This document shows positions 54,835-64,000 of a stretch of DNA of 64,000 bases, piece by piece. Location: positions 248,001 through 312,000 of the forward strand of contig NZ_RIBS01000005.1 of the NCBI RefSeq assembly GCF_003719825.1, given 5' to 3'. Both the position numbers and the translations under genes were made by a program. The DNA comes from Montanilutibacter psychrotolerans. Its GTDB lineage: Bacteria; Pseudomonadota; Gammaproteobacteria; Xanthomonadales; Xanthomonadaceae. The notes beneath the pieces are model-generated. The model was not told where the DNA came from, searched no databases, and worked only from the letters and a program-made list of their open reading frames with translations. Within the stretch, counting starts at the first letter, position 1. Every line of letters begins with the position of its first letter.

Positions 54835-55848
54835 CCCGTGATACTTCAGATACCAGTCAACAAAGCGTGATACGCCGACCTCGACCGGCGTGGACGGCGA
54901 GTAGCCGACATCCCGGGTCAAGGCCTCCACATCGGCCCAGGTGTTGGGTACGTCACCGGCCTGCATGGGCAGCAGGCGGCGCTCGGACTTGCGACCCAGG
55001 CACTGCTCGAGCACCTCGATGTATCGCATCAGTTCCACCGGCGTGTGGTTGCCGATGTTGTACAGCCGGTAGGGTGCGCTGGAGGTGGCGGGGGAGGGGT
55101 CCTGCGGGGCGTGGTCCGACCCGTTGGCGGGGGAGGAGGTCGGGGGATGGTCCAGCGTGCGGACGACGCCTTCGATAATGTCGTCGATGTAGGTGAAGTC
55201 CCTGCGATGGCGACCGTGGTTGAACACGTCGATCGGTTCACCTGCCAGGATTGCGCGCGTGAACAGGAACAGCGCCATGTCCGGCCGGCCCCACGGTCCG
55301 TAGACCGTGAAGAAGCGCAATCCCGTCGTGGGCACCCCGAACAGGTGGCTGTAGGTGTGCGCCATCAGCTCGTTGGCCTTCTTTGTCGCGGCGTACATGC
55401 TGACCGGGTGGTCGACGCTGTCGTCGACCGAGAACGGCAGCTTGCGGTTGGCGCCGTATACCGAGCTGGATGAGGCGTAGACGAGGTGTTCGATCGCGCG
55501 ATGACGGCAGGCTTCGAGCACGTTCAGGAACCCGGTGACGTTGCTGTCCACGTAGGCCTGGGGATTCTCGAGCGAGTAGCGCACGCCGGCCTGCGCGGCC
55601 AGGTTGACCACCCGTTGCGGATCGAACGAGGTGAACGCCTCGCCAAGCGCGTCGCGGTCCTCCAGTGCGCCGCGCATGAAGCGGAAGTTGGGGCTGGGCA
55701 GCAAACGCGCCAGCCGGGCTTCCTTCAGGCGGGGGTCGTAGTAGGCATTGAGGTTGTCGAAGCCGAGCACCTCATCGCCGCGCGCGAGCAGCACCTCGCT
55801 GAGCCTTGCGCCGATGAAGCCCGCCGCGCCGGTGACCAGGACGCGCAT
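54829..55848 (-). CDS. NAD-dependent nucleotide-sugar C4-epimerase (UDP-uronate type)
   Basis: A 339-aa extended short-chain dehydrogenase. The NAD motif is [12 protein letters not shown]. The catalytic Ser and YxxxK are in [13 protein letters not shown] and [20 protein letters not shown], followed by [16 protein letters not shown]. The early [20 protein letters not shown] segment is typical of UDP-glucuronate 4-epimerases (CapI/LpsL type). The gene is six bases after the UDP-sugar dehydrogenase gene, so together they likely turn a UDP-hexose or UDP-HexNAc into its galacto-uronate. Product identity is inferred. An Ala/Pro/Ser-rich insert near residues 237-258 looks unusual for the family. Confidence 0.9.
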   Translation of the reverse strand: MRVLVTGAAGFIGARLSEVLLARGDEVLGFDNLNAYYDPRLKEARLARLLPSPNFRFMRGALEDRDALGEAFTSFDPQRVVNLAAQAGVRYSLENPQAYVDSNVTGFLNVLEACRHRAIEHLVYASSSSVYGANRKLPFSVDDSVDHPVSMYAATKKANELMAHTYSHLFGVPTTGLRFFTVYGPWGRPDMALFLFTRAILAGEPIDVFNHGRHRRDFTYIDDIIEGVVRTLDHPPTSSPANGSDHAPQDPSPATSSAPYRLYNIGNHTPVELMRYIEVLEQCLGRKSERRLLPMQAGDVPNTWADVEALTRDVGYSPSTPVEVGVSRFVDWYLKYHGI

Positions 55849-55853
55849 GGCCG

Positions 55854-57149
55854 CTACAGGCAGCCGTCGACGCTGGCGCGCGGCAAGGCGCGCTTCACGT
55901 CGAACAGGATGGCCCCGGGCGCGCCGAGGCTTCGGATCCGCTCCGCTCCCATCGCGACGAATTCGTCATGGGCCACGGCCAGTACCACCGCGTCGTAGTG
56001 GCCAACCGCGGGATCGGCGATCAGCTCCACGCCGTACTCGTCGCGCGCGCGCTCGGCGTTCACCCAGGGGTCGTGCACGTCGACATGGGCGTTGTAGCTA
56101 CGAAGCTCGCGCACGATGTCGATCACGCGGGTGTTCCGCAGGTCGGGGCAGTTCTCCTTGAAGGCCAGGCCCAGGATCAGCACGCGCGACCGGGTCATGT
56201 CCTGGTTGCGCTGACGCATCAGCTTCACCACGCGACGTGCGACATGGCTGCCCATGCCGTCGTTGATGCGACGTCCGGCCAGGATCATGTCGGCGTGGTA
56301 GCCGATCTGCTGCGCCTTGTGGGTAAGGTAGTACGGGTCGACGCCGATGCAGTGGCCGCCAACGAGACCGGGACGAAACGGCAGGAAATTCCACTTCGTT
56401 CCGGCGGCCTCCAGCACCTCGTGCGTGTCGATGTCGAGCCGGTGGAAGATCAGTGCCAGTTCGTTGATCAGCGCGATGTTGACGTCGCGCTGGATGTTCT
56501 CGATGACCTTCGCCGCTTCGGCCACGCGGATGCTGGATGCCTTGTGGGTGCCGGCCTTGATGATCTGGCCGTAGAGACCGTTGACGAACTCGGCCGCCTC
56601 GGGCGTCGAGCCCGAGGTGACCTTCATGATCGTTTCAAGCCGATGCTGGGGGTCGCCCGGGTTGATGCGCTCGGGGCTGTAGCCGGCGTAGAAGTCACGA
56701 TTGAACGCCAGCTTGGACTCGCGCTCGACGATGGGAATGCAGACTTCCTCGGTTGCTCCCGGGTACACCGTCGACTCGTAGATGACGATCCCGCCCCGAC
56801 TGATCGCCCCGCCCACCGTGCGGCTGGCCGATTCGAGCGGGCGGAGATCGGGGCGCTTGTAGTCGTCTATCGGCGTGGGCACCGTCACGATGAACACGTT
56901 GCAGCCGGCCAGTGATGACGCGTCGCTTGCGCATGTCAGCAAGGTCGCCTCGCGCAGCCCGTCTGCGGTGACCTCGCGGGTGTGGTCGTGATGGGCGTTC
57001 AGTTCCGCCACGCGGGCCGCGTCGATGTCGAATCCGACGGTCGGGAAGCGCTTGCCGAATTCCACGGCGAGCGGCAAGCCGACGTAGCCCAGGCCGATGA
57101 CCGCGATGCGGGCCTGATCGATCGTGGCCAACGGAGCATTGTTTGCCAA
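55854..57149 (-). CDS. UDP-sugar 6-dehydrogenase (WbpO/TviB type); TTG start
   Basis: A 431-aa NAD-dependent four-electron dehydrogenase making a UDP-uronic acid. The Rossmann motif is [40 protein letters not shown], the PERINPGD loop and the catalytic cysteine in [12 protein letters not shown] are typical of UDP-GalNAc/GlcNAc dehydrogenases rather than UDP-glucose enzymes. The frame has no ATG near the N-terminus. A TTG at 57149 lies eight bases after AAGGGGA and yields [11 protein letters not shown] before the first strand, so I take it as the start. Divergent galE begins 220 bases away. Confidence 0.92.
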   Translation of the reverse strand: MANNAPLATIDQARIAVIGLGYVGLPLAVEFGKRFPTVGFDIDAARVAELNAHHDHTREVTADGLREATLLTCASDASSLAGCNVFIVTVPTPIDDYKRPDLRPLESASRTVGGAISRGGIVIYESTVYPGATEEVCIPIVERESKLAFNRDFYAGYSPERINPGDPQHRLETIMKVTSGSTPEAAEFVNGLYGQIIKAGTHKASSIRVAEAAKVIENIQRDVNIALINELALIFHRLDIDTHEVLEAAGTKWNFLPFRPGLVGGHCIGVDPYYLTHKAQQIGYHADMILAGRRINDGMGSHVARRVVKLMRQRNQDMTRSRVLILGLAFKENCPDLRNTRVIDIVRELRSYNAHVDVHDPWVNAERARDEYGVELIADPAVGHYDAVVLAVAHDEFVAMGAERIRSLGAPGAILFDVKRALPRASVDGCL

Positions 57150-57369
57150 GCAGATTTCCCCTTGGAGCGATGCCCAGGGCAGATGCCCACCTGGTTGCGG
57201 ATTGGTAACGCCAATCCAGCCGGGCCGAGGACACGCGCCGGTGCGCGGCATGCCGGGCCCAGCGCGATCGCGCCTGGACGCCGATGCCCCCATCCCCCGT
57301 TCTGCAGGGAGGTGGGACCACCAGCGGAAGAATCGAATGGCACGCCAGGCACCCCTTAGCGTCGCACCC

Positions 57370-58455
57370 ATGAGCGTTCTCGTTTGCGGCGGCGCTGGCT
57401 ACATCGGCAGCCACACCTGCGTGGCATTGGCGGCGCAGGGCCATCACATCGTCATCGCGGACAATTTCGCCAACAGCTCGCAACGCGTACTGCTGCGACT
57501 ACAGCGCATCACGGGCGCTCCCCTGGAGTGCAAGCATCTGGACCTGCGCAGCAAGACGGCGCTTGCGCGGATGTTCGCCACCCACCAGTTCGACGCCGTG
57601 GTGCATTTCGCCGCACTCAAGGCCGTCGGCGAGTCATGCGCCCGCCCGTTGGAGTATTTCGACAACAACATCAGCGGCACCATCAACCTGCTGCAGGCGA
57701 TGCAGGGTGCAGGTGTGCAGCGCCTGGTGTTCAGCTCATCGGCCACCGTATACGGCGACCCCGAACGCCTGCCGGTCAATGAGCAGGCACGACTGGACGT
57801 AACCAATCCCTATGGCCGGACCAAGCTGGTCATGGAACAGTTGATCGGCGACCTGTGCTGCGCGCGCCCCATGTTCCGGGCCGCGGTACTGCGGTACTTC
57901 AATCCCGTCGGCGCGCACCCCTCGGGATTGATCGGCGAGGACCCCACCGGCATTCCGAACAACCTCATGCCGTACATCTGCCAGGTCGCCGCCGGTCGTC
58001 GCAGCCAGTTGAGCATCTTCGGCGACGACTACCCGACACCCGACGGCACCGGTGTCCGCGACTACATACACGTCATGGACCTGGCACGGGCACACGTGGA
58101 TGCCCTGGAGTACCTGGCGCGCGCGAACGCCAGCCTGACGGTGAACCTGGGGACAGGCCATGGCATCAGCGTCCTGGAGCTGGTGCACGCGTTCGAAGCG
58201 GCGTCGGGACGCCGCATTCCCTACGAGATCCAGGCGCGCCGTCCGGGCGACGTCGCCCAGGTGTACGCCGACCCGTCGTTGGCCCAGCGCCTGCTTGGGT
58301 GGCGCACCCAGCTCGACGTCCACGCCATGTGTCGCGACGCGTGGCGATGGCAGTCGATGAATCCGACCGGGTACGAGCGGGCGAAGTCCGAAGTCCGGGC
58401 CCGCGGTGTCCGGAAGCCACCCCAGACCGGTCAGTCTTCGGACGCGGTGCAGTAG
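57370..58455 (+). CDS. galE: UDP-glucose 4-epimerase
   Basis: A 361-aa NAD-dependent epimerase interconverting UDP-glucose and UDP-galactose. Motifs are [75 protein letters not shown] and [15 protein letters not shown], all characteristic of GalE. The last ~25 residues (after NPTGYERA) are extra compared with typical GalE. The ATG at 57370 is directly before the conserved strand; the long upstream extension of the frame is non-coding in character. It is divergent from the UDP-sugar dehydrogenase and supplies EPS precursors. Confidence 0.94.
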   Translation: MSVLVCGGAGYIGSHTCVALAAQGHHIVIADNFANSSQRVLLRLQRITGAPLECKHLDLRSKTALARMFATHQFDAVVHFAALKAVGESCARPLEYFDNNISGTINLLQAMQGAGVQRLVFSSSATVYGDPERLPVNEQARLDVTNPYGRTKLVMEQLIGDLCCARPMFRAAVLRYFNPVGAHPSGLIGEDPTGIPNNLMPYICQVAAGRRSQLSIFGDDYPTPDGTGVRDYIHVMDLARAHVDALEYLARANASLTVNLGTGHGISVLELVHAFEAASGRRIPYEIQARRPGDVAQVYADPSLAQRLLGWRTQLDVHAMCRDAWRWQSMNPTGYERAKSEVRARGVRKPPQTGQSSDAVQ

Positions 58456-58531
58456 CGCCAGACCTCGATGCATATGCATCGCCTTGACCCGCCAGCGTGG
58501 TGCAGCGGGCTGGGCGTACTCGTGGCGAGCG

Positions 58532-59011
58532 TCAGCCGCGTCGGGCGGCCTCGATCGCAGCGATGTCGATCTTTCGCATGTCCATCATGGCTTCGAACGC
58601 CCGCTTGGCGGCGGCTGGATCAGGGTCGCTGATCGCGGCCGTCAGGGCGCGCGGCGTGATCTGCCAGGACAGTCCCCACTTGTCCTTGCACCAGCCGCAT
58701 TCGCTTTCCTGGCCATCGTTTCCAACAATCGCGTTCCACAAGCGATCCGTTTCGGCCTGGTCGTCGGTGGCAACCTGAAACGAGAACGCCTCGCTGTGCT
58801 TGAACTCGGGCCCCCCGTTCAAGCCCAGACACGGGATGCCCAACACGGTGAACTCCACCGTCAAGACATCGCCTTGCTTGCCCGCCGGGTAGTCGCCGGG
58901 CGCGCGAAGGACAGACGTCACCGCGCTATCGGGAAACGTTTCCGCGTAGAACGTCGCAGCGTCCAACGCGGTCCCGTCGTACCACAGACAGATCGTGTTC
59001 TTGTTGGCCAT
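58532..59011 (-). CDS. PhnB-like VOC-superfamily protein (3-demethylubiquinone-9 3-methyltransferase-like domain)
   Basis: A 159-aa protein of the glyoxalase/VOC fold. Typical PhnB-like blocks are ICLWYDGTALDAATFYAETF, LTVEFTVLGIPCLGLNGGPE, FKHSEAFSFQVATDDQAETD, WCKDKWGLSWQITP and AFEAMMDMRKIDIAAIEAA. The name refers to the Pfam domain; enzymatic activity in this subgroup is unproven. The ATG at 59011 has GGAGAA six bases upstream; earlier in-frame codons are not needed. It appears to be a stand-alone gene convergent with galE. Confidence 0.9.
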   Translation of the reverse strand: MANKNTICLWYDGTALDAATFYAETFPDSAVTSVLRAPGDYPAGKQGDVLTVEFTVLGIPCLGLNGGPEFKHSEAFSFQVATDDQAETDRLWNAIVGNDGQESECGWCKDKWGLSWQITPRALTAAISDPDPAAAKRAFEAMMDMRKIDIAAIEAARRG

Positions 59012-59161
59012 ATCGGTTCTCCAATGCCGGGGCAGCCGCGTGCACCATTCCGCGCAAGCAGCCGGAAAATAGGGACTCGGATGCATACCATGGGGCGCGT
59101 GTATGCGCGATCACGCGACGCCGCTGATCGCCTGCTCGTATCCGGCTGCGCACGGGCAGGC

Positions 59162-61282
59162 TCAACTCCGCAGATTGACCGGTATCGCATCGGCGTGGCG
59201 CCCTTCGGTGAATACGCCAACGCGCCCTCCGAACTGCTTGAACACCAGGTCGACGCGTTCCTGGCCGACAATCAGCCCGCGCACCCGAACGTCGTCGATG
59301 CCGGGGGGCAGGTGAGGGCGATCGACGTGGATCACGTTGTGTTCGCCGTCGATCTCCACGCCGAGGCAGGCCTGCAGCAGCATGAACGGCGAGCCCGCCG
59401 CCCAGGCCTGCGGAAGGCAGGCGACCGGATAGGGGATTGGCGGTGCGCCCGCCCGGCGGGTGAAACCGCAGTACAACTCGGGCAGGCGCATGTCGAAATG
59501 CACGGCAGCCTCGAAGGCGCTGCGCAGTAAACGCGCCGCGACGTCGCGCCCTTGATGCTGGGCAATCCCGCTGGCGCACAGGGCGCTGTCGTGCGGCCAC
59601 ACCGACCCGTTGTGGTAGGACATCGGGTTGTAGCGCGGTGCGTCCTTGGCGAGAGTGCGAAGGCCCCAGCCGGTGTAGAACGCCGGCGACATCAACTGCT
59701 CGGCGACGGCCTGCGCGCGGGCCGCATCGGGCAAGCCGACATAGAGCAAATGGCCGGGGTTGCTGGCCCGCACTTCGCAAAGCCGGCCATTCCCGTCGAG
59801 CGCGATGCCGTAATAGCCCGCTGCGGGCATCCAGAACTTGGCCTGGACGGTATCGCGCAGCCGATCGGCGCGTGAATCCCATTGAGCCGCGGACGGCTCA
59901 CCGCGGGCTCGCCCCAACTCGGCCATGGCGCGGAATGCAGCAAACGCGTAGCCCTGCACCTCGATCAGCGCGATCGGGCCGACCGCGAAGTGGCCATCGG
60001 CATGGAAGACCGAATCTTCGCTGTCTTTCCAGCCTTGATTGGACAGTCCAGACGCTTCTCGCCGCGCGTAGTCCAGCAGCCCCCAGGGACTGGCGTCGCA
60101 AACGCGCTCGATCCAGGCCGTCGCCGCACGAAGCGCGGGCCACAGGCGTTCGATGAAGGCGTGGTCCCCGGTACGCCGGGCATACGCCCCAGCCAGCATC
60201 ACGAACAAGGGCGTGGTATCGACGCCGCCGTAGTACAGGCCGAACGGCAGTTCGCGCAGGCTCGACATCTCCCCCTTGCGGGTCTCGTGCATGATCTTGC
60301 CTGGCGCGGAATCCAGGAACGCCGACTCTTCCTGGGCCTGGTGGTCGGCCAGGAACTGCAGCACGCCGCGCGCCAGGCCCGGGTCCAACCACAAGGTCTG
60401 CAGCGCGGTGACGACCGCATCGCGGCCAAATGGCGTCGAGAACCACGGGATGCCTGCATACGGATAGGGGCCGCTGTTGAGTTCACTGGTCAGCAGCGCC
60501 AGATCGGAGCGCGACCGGCGCATCCATTCGTCGAACAAGGGCCCGTTGCTGGAGATCCGCGCGCCACGACGCTGACGATGACGCATGCGCACGCGCGCTT
60601 GCGCGCCAGCCTGGCGAAACCGTTCACGCGACGGCGTCTCTTCGGCCTCCGAGGCGAGTCCCGCCTCGACGTACAACTCGCTGTGTTCGCCCGGCTCGAT
60701 GCGCAGATCGATGGCGATCCCGGCGTCGTCTTCGGCGACGGGTTGTTGCGAAAAGGCGATGAAGGAACTGCGCAGCACGCCGTCCAGCCCTAGGTACTGG
60801 AACCTGCGCCGGCAGCTGTCGTGGTGGGAGGCCAGCATCTCGCCCCGCGCCTTGCGGACGCTGCCGCGCACCTCGAACATGTCGCGGAAATCGGCCGCCA
60901 ATTCGAAGCGCAGTGGCAGCACCGCAGGTTTGGAATCGTAGTTGGTGCAGGAGATCCGCTCGTACATGCGCTCCTGCGAGAGGAGGCGGGTGCGTGCGAT
61001 GTGCACCAATCCCTGCGGCGTACCGGGCTCGCCGAGCGGCGAGAGTGCGCGGTTGGTCAAGTGCACGACAAAGAAGACGTTGTCGCTGGAAACCGAGGCG
61101 CTCAGCAGCGCCGGATCGCCGTTTCCCAGGCTCAGCCGGTAAAGACTCAGCAGCCGCGTGTCGTCGCGGAACAGGCCTTCAGTCGACCCGGCGATATCGC
61201 CGAAGCCGTTCGCGATCAGGAAGCAGTCGCCGTCCTTGAGCACATGCCGGGTGTACAGCGCGGCGTTGGCAGCCGGGTCCAC
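59162..61282 (-). CDS. Amylo-alpha-1,6-glucosidase / glycogen-debranching-type glucosidase
   Basis: A 706-aa cytoplasmic enzyme with an N-terminal beta-sandwich domain (about 15-210, FLIANGFGDIAGSTEGLFRD, LLSLYRLSLGNG) and an (alpha/alpha)6 catalytic domain (about 260-690). The latter has AGIPWFSTPFGRDAVVTALQ, HETRKGEMSSLRELPFGLYY, GGVDTTPLFVMLAGAY, NQGWKDSEDSVFHADG and YHNGSVWPHDSALCASG. Family members remove alpha-1,6 branches from glycogen-like or other alpha-glucans. The GTG at 61282 lies two bases after the GT4 stop and has GAGGG seven bases upstream inside the previous gene, so the pair is coupled. Confidence 0.9.
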   Translation of the reverse strand: MDPAANAALYTRHVLKDGDCFLIANGFGDIAGSTEGLFRDDTRLLSLYRLSLGNGDPALLSASVSSDNVFFVVHLTNRALSPLGEPGTPQGLVHIARTRLLSQERMYERISCTNYDSKPAVLPLRFELAADFRDMFEVRGSVRKARGEMLASHHDSCRRRFQYLGLDGVLRSSFIAFSQQPVAEDDAGIAIDLRIEPGEHSELYVEAGLASEAEETPSRERFRQAGAQARVRMRHRQRRGARISSNGPLFDEWMRRSRSDLALLTSELNSGPYPYAGIPWFSTPFGRDAVVTALQTLWLDPGLARGVLQFLADHQAQEESAFLDSAPGKIMHETRKGEMSSLRELPFGLYYGGVDTTPLFVMLAGAYARRTGDHAFIERLWPALRAATAWIERVCDASPWGLLDYARREASGLSNQGWKDSEDSVFHADGHFAVGPIALIEVQGYAFAAFRAMAELGRARGEPSAAQWDSRADRLRDTVQAKFWMPAAGYYGIALDGNGRLCEVRASNPGHLLYVGLPDAARAQAVAEQLMSPAFYTGWGLRTLAKDAPRYNPMSYHNGSVWPHDSALCASGIAQHQGRDVAARLLRSAFEAAVHFDMRLPELYCGFTRRAGAPPIPYPVACLPQAWAAGSPFMLLQACLGVEIDGEHNVIHVDRPHLPPGIDDVRVRGLIVGQERVDLVFKQFGGRVGVFTEGRHADAIPVNLRS

Positions 61283-61284
61283 GC

Positions 61285-62343
61285 CTACGCCCTCATTCTG
61301 AGCCCGCGGTCGTCCTGGCCGGCCAGAAGCGCATACAGATGGACGTAATCCTGGGCCATCGCCGATGCGGAGAAGCGCCGCTCGAACGTGGACCGCACCT
61401 GGGCACGGTCGAACGCGCGCAAATTGCCCACCGCCTCCACGGCGCCGTCGATCGAATCCACGATGCAGCCGGTCAATCCTTCGTCCAGCACTTCCGGCAC
61501 CGATCCACAGTTCCACCCGATCACCGGCGTGCCACACGCCATCGCCTCGATCATCACCAGGCCGAATGGCTCGGGCCAATCGATCGGGAAAAGCAGCGCC
61601 GCGGCTTGGCCGAGAAACTCCCCCTTCTGCGCATCGCCGATCTCGCCGATGAACTCCACTCCGGGCGAATCCAGCAAAGGTTCGATCGTTTCGTGGAAGT
61701 ACTCCCGGTCGGCCTGGTCCACCTTGGCCGCGATCTTGATCGGATAGCCGCTGCGCCGGGCGATCTCGATGGCGCGATCCACGCGCTTCTCCGGCGAGAT
61801 CCGGCCGAGGAACGCGAGGTAGCCCCCGTTGGGTTCGGCCACGAACGGATACAGGTCGCCTGGAATGCCGTGATACACCGTGCCCACCCAACGCGCTTGC
61901 CGCAGGGGCCGCCGCTGATGGTTGGAGATGGACACCAGCGGATAGCGCGACCAGCGCCGGTAGGCCTCGGGCAGGTCCTTGTTGTCCAGGCGCCCGTGCA
62001 AGGTGGTGAGCGTGCGGTCGACACGGTCCTCGAAGAACGGGAAGTGCAACAGGTCGACGTGGAAATGCAACACGTCGAACTCGGCAGCGCGCCGCCGGAC
62101 CTCGTGCATCATGCTCAGGTGCGCGGCCACGTTGGACTGCAATGGGCTGGAGTCGAGGCGTATCGATTGATCGCGTACCGGTATCAACGTGGCCCGCGTG
62201 TTCGCATCGGCCGCCGCGAACAAGGTGATGTCGTGGCCGGCGTCGACCAGGGCATCGCACAAGTGCGCGACGACCCGTTCGGTGCCGCCGTACAGACGCG
62301 GCGGCACCGACTCGTAAAGAGGAGAAATCTGGGCAATTCTCAT
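61285..62343 (-). CDS. GT4-family glycosyltransferase upstream of the debranching glucosidase
   Basis: A 352-aa GT-B enzyme beginning MRIAQISPLYESVPPRLYGG, followed by TERVVAHLCDALVDAGHDIT. Both match bacterial GT4 proteins often found beside debranching-type glucosidases. The donor domain has LAFLGRISPEKRVDRAIEIA and the EX7E region PEPFGLVMIEAMACGTPVIG. The ATG at 62343 directly starts the conserved N-terminus; the earlier ATG adds an Arg-rich tail. Coupling to the glucosidase suggests a shared role in glucan or osmolyte metabolism. The substrate is unknown. Confidence 0.9.
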   Translation of the reverse strand: MRIAQISPLYESVPPRLYGGTERVVAHLCDALVDAGHDITLFAAADANTRATLIPVRDQSIRLDSSPLQSNVAAHLSMMHEVRRRAAEFDVLHFHVDLLHFPFFEDRVDRTLTTLHGRLDNKDLPEAYRRWSRYPLVSISNHQRRPLRQARWVGTVYHGIPGDLYPFVAEPNGGYLAFLGRISPEKRVDRAIEIARRSGYPIKIAAKVDQADREYFHETIEPLLDSPGVEFIGEIGDAQKGEFLGQAAALLFPIDWPEPFGLVMIEAMACGTPVIGWNCGSVPEVLDEGLTGCIVDSIDGAVEAVGNLRAFDRAQVRSTFERRFSASAMAQDYVHLYALLAGQDDRGLRMRA

Positions 62344-62580
62344 GGCACGTTCTCGCCAAAGGGACGCATGTGTTGCAAGACCGCCAACCTTCGAACGGCG
62401 GGGAGGGCGACGCTGGAGTGGGAAGTGCCGATGGCTTCGGCGGGCTTCTCGGAACAGGGACATCGCGCTCGGCCAATCGCCTGCAGGCAATTGCCGGCGC
62501 GTATCGAGATATCGCCGCGCACGGGGCGCTTCGGCCCGGTGGGCGTCGCGCGATTGGCTGCGATGACAGTGCGCGCCATG

Positions 62581-63333
62581 TCAGGCCGCCTCCCTCATGC
62601 CGAGCCAGACCCGCACCCGCGAGGGGTCGGCCAGTCGATGGCGCGCGACGCTGTCATCACGATCGCCCACGAGCACGCTGATGCCGGAGCGGGCGTTGAC
62701 CACGGCGAATCCGCATTCGTCGGCCAGATCGTCGCCGGCAAATACCGGCTTGCGTCCCAGAAACGGTGGATGGGCCATGAAATCGGTGATGGCCTGACCC
62801 TTGTCGAAGCCGAATGGTCGGATCTCCACGCCGTGGACGCCGGGATGCAGCCGGTAGCCTGGCAGCGCTGCAAGTGCGAGGAGGGCGAACTCGCCAAGCG
62901 CCCCGGATGCGCCGGGCGCGCCGCGCCAATGGAGGTTCAGACAGGGGCCGCTCGCTTCCACGCAGGCGCCGGGATAGTCACGAAGCAACTTCCGGGCCTC
63001 ATCAATCAGTTGGTTCAAGGCTTGCGGAGGCGCCGGCGCATCGACCCGCGCGCCCGGCATGCGGCGCTCCAGGCCGTGCAGACCCGCCGCGCACAACCCC
63101 GAGCAATCGGGGAAAAGCTCGTCCAGGGCGACGATCGACCGACCGCTGACCAGAGCGATCGCGCCGTCGAGTTCGCTCCCGATCTCGCATAAGCGCTCGC
63201 CCAGACGCTGGGGAACCTCGACTTGCGCAGGAGAGGACGCGTGATCCAGCAGACAACCGTCGACATCGAGGAACAGGGCCCAGTCCGAGCGCAGCCGCGG
63301 CGGGCGACTGCGAAATGTGTCGTTGCCATCCAT
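62581..63333 (-). CDS. otsB: Trehalose-6-phosphate phosphatase
   Basis: A 250-aa HAD-family phosphatase making trehalose from trehalose-6-phosphate. HAD motif I is FLDVDGCLLDHA, motif II is in ALVSGRSIVALDELF, and the late motif is FAGDDLADECGFAVVNA. AGLHGLERR and GVHGVEIRPFGFDKGQAI are characteristic of OtsB. Position 3 of motif I is DVDGCLLD where many homologs have DYDGTL; the nucleophile and general acid aspartates are intact. No otsA is in the window. Neighbours (glucosidase, GT4, catalase) suggest a stress/osmolyte cluster. Confidence 0.9.
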   Translation of the reverse strand: MDGNDTFRSRPPRLRSDWALFLDVDGCLLDHASSPAQVEVPQRLGERLCEIGSELDGAIALVSGRSIVALDELFPDCSGLCAAGLHGLERRMPGARVDAPAPPQALNQLIDEARKLLRDYPGACVEASGPCLNLHWRGAPGASGALGEFALLALAALPGYRLHPGVHGVEIRPFGFDKGQAITDFMAHPPFLGRKPVFAGDDLADECGFAVVNARSGISVLVGDRDDSVARHRLADPSRVRVWLGMREAA

Positions 63334-63544
63334 GCGGCGATGCTACGGGCGCGGATGTGATCGCAAGGTTCATGCGATAGCGCAAATGGCGTCCCATCTG
63401 CGTAGATCACCCCGCGTCGCGCGACCTTGGCGATACGCGGGCGGCACGCGCGATCGCGCGTCAGCGCGAGAATCGAACGGGTGGAGACGCGGACCGTGTA
63501 GCGGCCGTGGAACGTCAAGACGCCATCGGTCTCTGGAAGGGCCA

Positions 63545-64000
63545 TCACACCAGGGGCCGATCGGTTTCGCGTTGCCAATGCCGGTGAGCGGCAATCGCCT
63601 CGACGAAGCGTTCGACAGCATCGGGCAGTTCCTTCGACGTTGCCAGGACAATGCCGGCGTCTTCGCTACCATCGGCCAGGACCGTGGATGCGCCGATACC
63701 TTCGAGCAGACTGCGCGAGGCGCCCACGACCAGGATGGGCTTGCAATGGCGGTACTGATCCTTGATGTATTCGGCCACCCGTCCGTCGCTGGCCAGGCGC
63801 GCCACCGCTGCTTCGCCGTCAGGCAGCACCAGCGCATCGAACAACACCGAGGGTTCGTTCTCCAGTGAGGCCTCGGCCTCGACCACGCTTCCGTCGGACA
63901 ACGCGATCGGGCCAACTCGCGGGCCGACCAGGCGTACCGTCGCGCCTGCTGCGACAAGCCGGTCGCCAACCTTGCGCAGCGATACCGCCTCGACGCCTGG
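63545..64000 (-). CDS. katE: Large-subunit catalase, C-terminal part (runs off the window)
   Basis: The last 151 codons of a minus-strand gene that enters from the right edge. The sequence matches the DJ-1/PfpI-like C-terminal domain of large (HPII-type) monofunctional catalases: RLVAAGATVRLVGPRVGPIA, LENEPSVLFDALVLPDGE, YIKDQYRHCKPILVVGASRS and VLADGSEDAGIVL. The heme-binding core would lie beyond base 64000 and is not seen. The 5' truncation is due to the window, not a broken gene. The next gene (otsB) is 211 bases away. Confidence 0.82.
   Translation of the reverse strand, partial: PGVEAVSLRKVGDRLVAAGATVRLVGPRVGPIALSDGSVVEAEASLENEPSVLFDALVLPDGEAAVARLASDGRVAEYIKDQYRHCKPILVVGASRSLLEGIGASTVLADGSEDAGIVLATSKELPDAVERFVEAIAAHRHWQRETDRPLV

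Noticed and set aside
1-64000. CRISPR arrays, tRNA/rRNA genes, transposons and attachment sites
   Set aside because: I saw no regularly spaced repeats, tRNA-like cloverleafs, transposase or integrase motifs, or terminal inverted repeats.

Overview
The window is very GC-rich and densely coded, with short intergenic gaps, ATGA/GTGA stop-start overlaps and frequent GTG/TTG starts. Several traits suggest a gammaproteobacterium of the Xanthomonadaceae (Lysobacter-like): a secreted S8 protease with PKD, PPC and P domains, a TonB-dependent receptor, a CadC-like regulator with a large sensor, and a mixed NRPS/PKS operon. The genus is an inference. I saw no rRNA, tRNA, CRISPR array, integrase or insertion sequence.

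Left block (1-17319): housekeeping and envelope genes. These are alr, a photolyase, a wax-ester-synthase-type acyltransferase, an OmpA-like lipoprotein with a clear terminator, tex, a membrane-anchored winged-helix regulator (minus strand) divergent from a large secreted subtilisin, a TonB-dependent receptor, and an unknown secreted protein.

Central-left block (17478-35773): a Sfp-type phosphopantetheinyl transferase, a polyprenyl-phosphate sugar-1-phosphate transferase that would start exopolysaccharide (EPS) repeat assembly, two small minus-strand membrane-protein genes, then a tightly coupled plus-strand operon. The operon encodes NRPS-PKS (A-PCP-KS-AT-ACP), NRPS (C-A-PCP), two alpha/beta-hydrolase-like proteins resembling the pair found in exosortase-A/EPS loci, an unusual two-part protein with a beta-propeller-like C-terminus, a Wzx-type flippase and a DUF218 protein. 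Residues read from the adenylation pockets predict Thr then Gly, and the AT motif predicts malonyl-CoA. No release domain is present.

Middle (35999-45340): a ferritin-like protein, a secreted protein built of 42-43-residue cysteine-pair repeats, and two paralogous right-handed beta-helix proteins. The second paralog is a lipoprotein that appears to start at ATC. Between the paralogs lie a CapK-like AMP-forming ligase and a hexapeptide acetyltransferase.

Central-right block (45381-58455): the rest of the EPS machinery, mostly on the minus strand. It comprises export lipoprotein, chain-length regulator, BY-kinase-like protein without the P-loop lysine, outer-membrane barrel, GT2, two GT4, O-antigen ligase/polymerase, the beta-helix lipoprotein, ligase and acetyltransferase. 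Upstream are a UDP-sugar dehydrogenase and epimerase (uronic acid precursors) and divergent galE. Sugar transferase, flippase, polymerase, Wzz and Wza-like genes together make a complete Wzx/Wzy pathway. The gene types resemble exosortase-A-associated EPS loci, but no exosortase is visible.

Right edge (58532-64000): a PhnB/VOC protein, a glycogen-debranching-type glucosidase coupled to a GT4, trehalose phosphatase, and the C-terminus of a large-subunit catalase running off the end. This looks like a carbohydrate/stress cluster.

The most novel feature is the NRPS-PKS line without a release domain, wired into an EPS export locus. It may build a small Thr-ketide-Gly unit that decorates or caps the polysaccharide.
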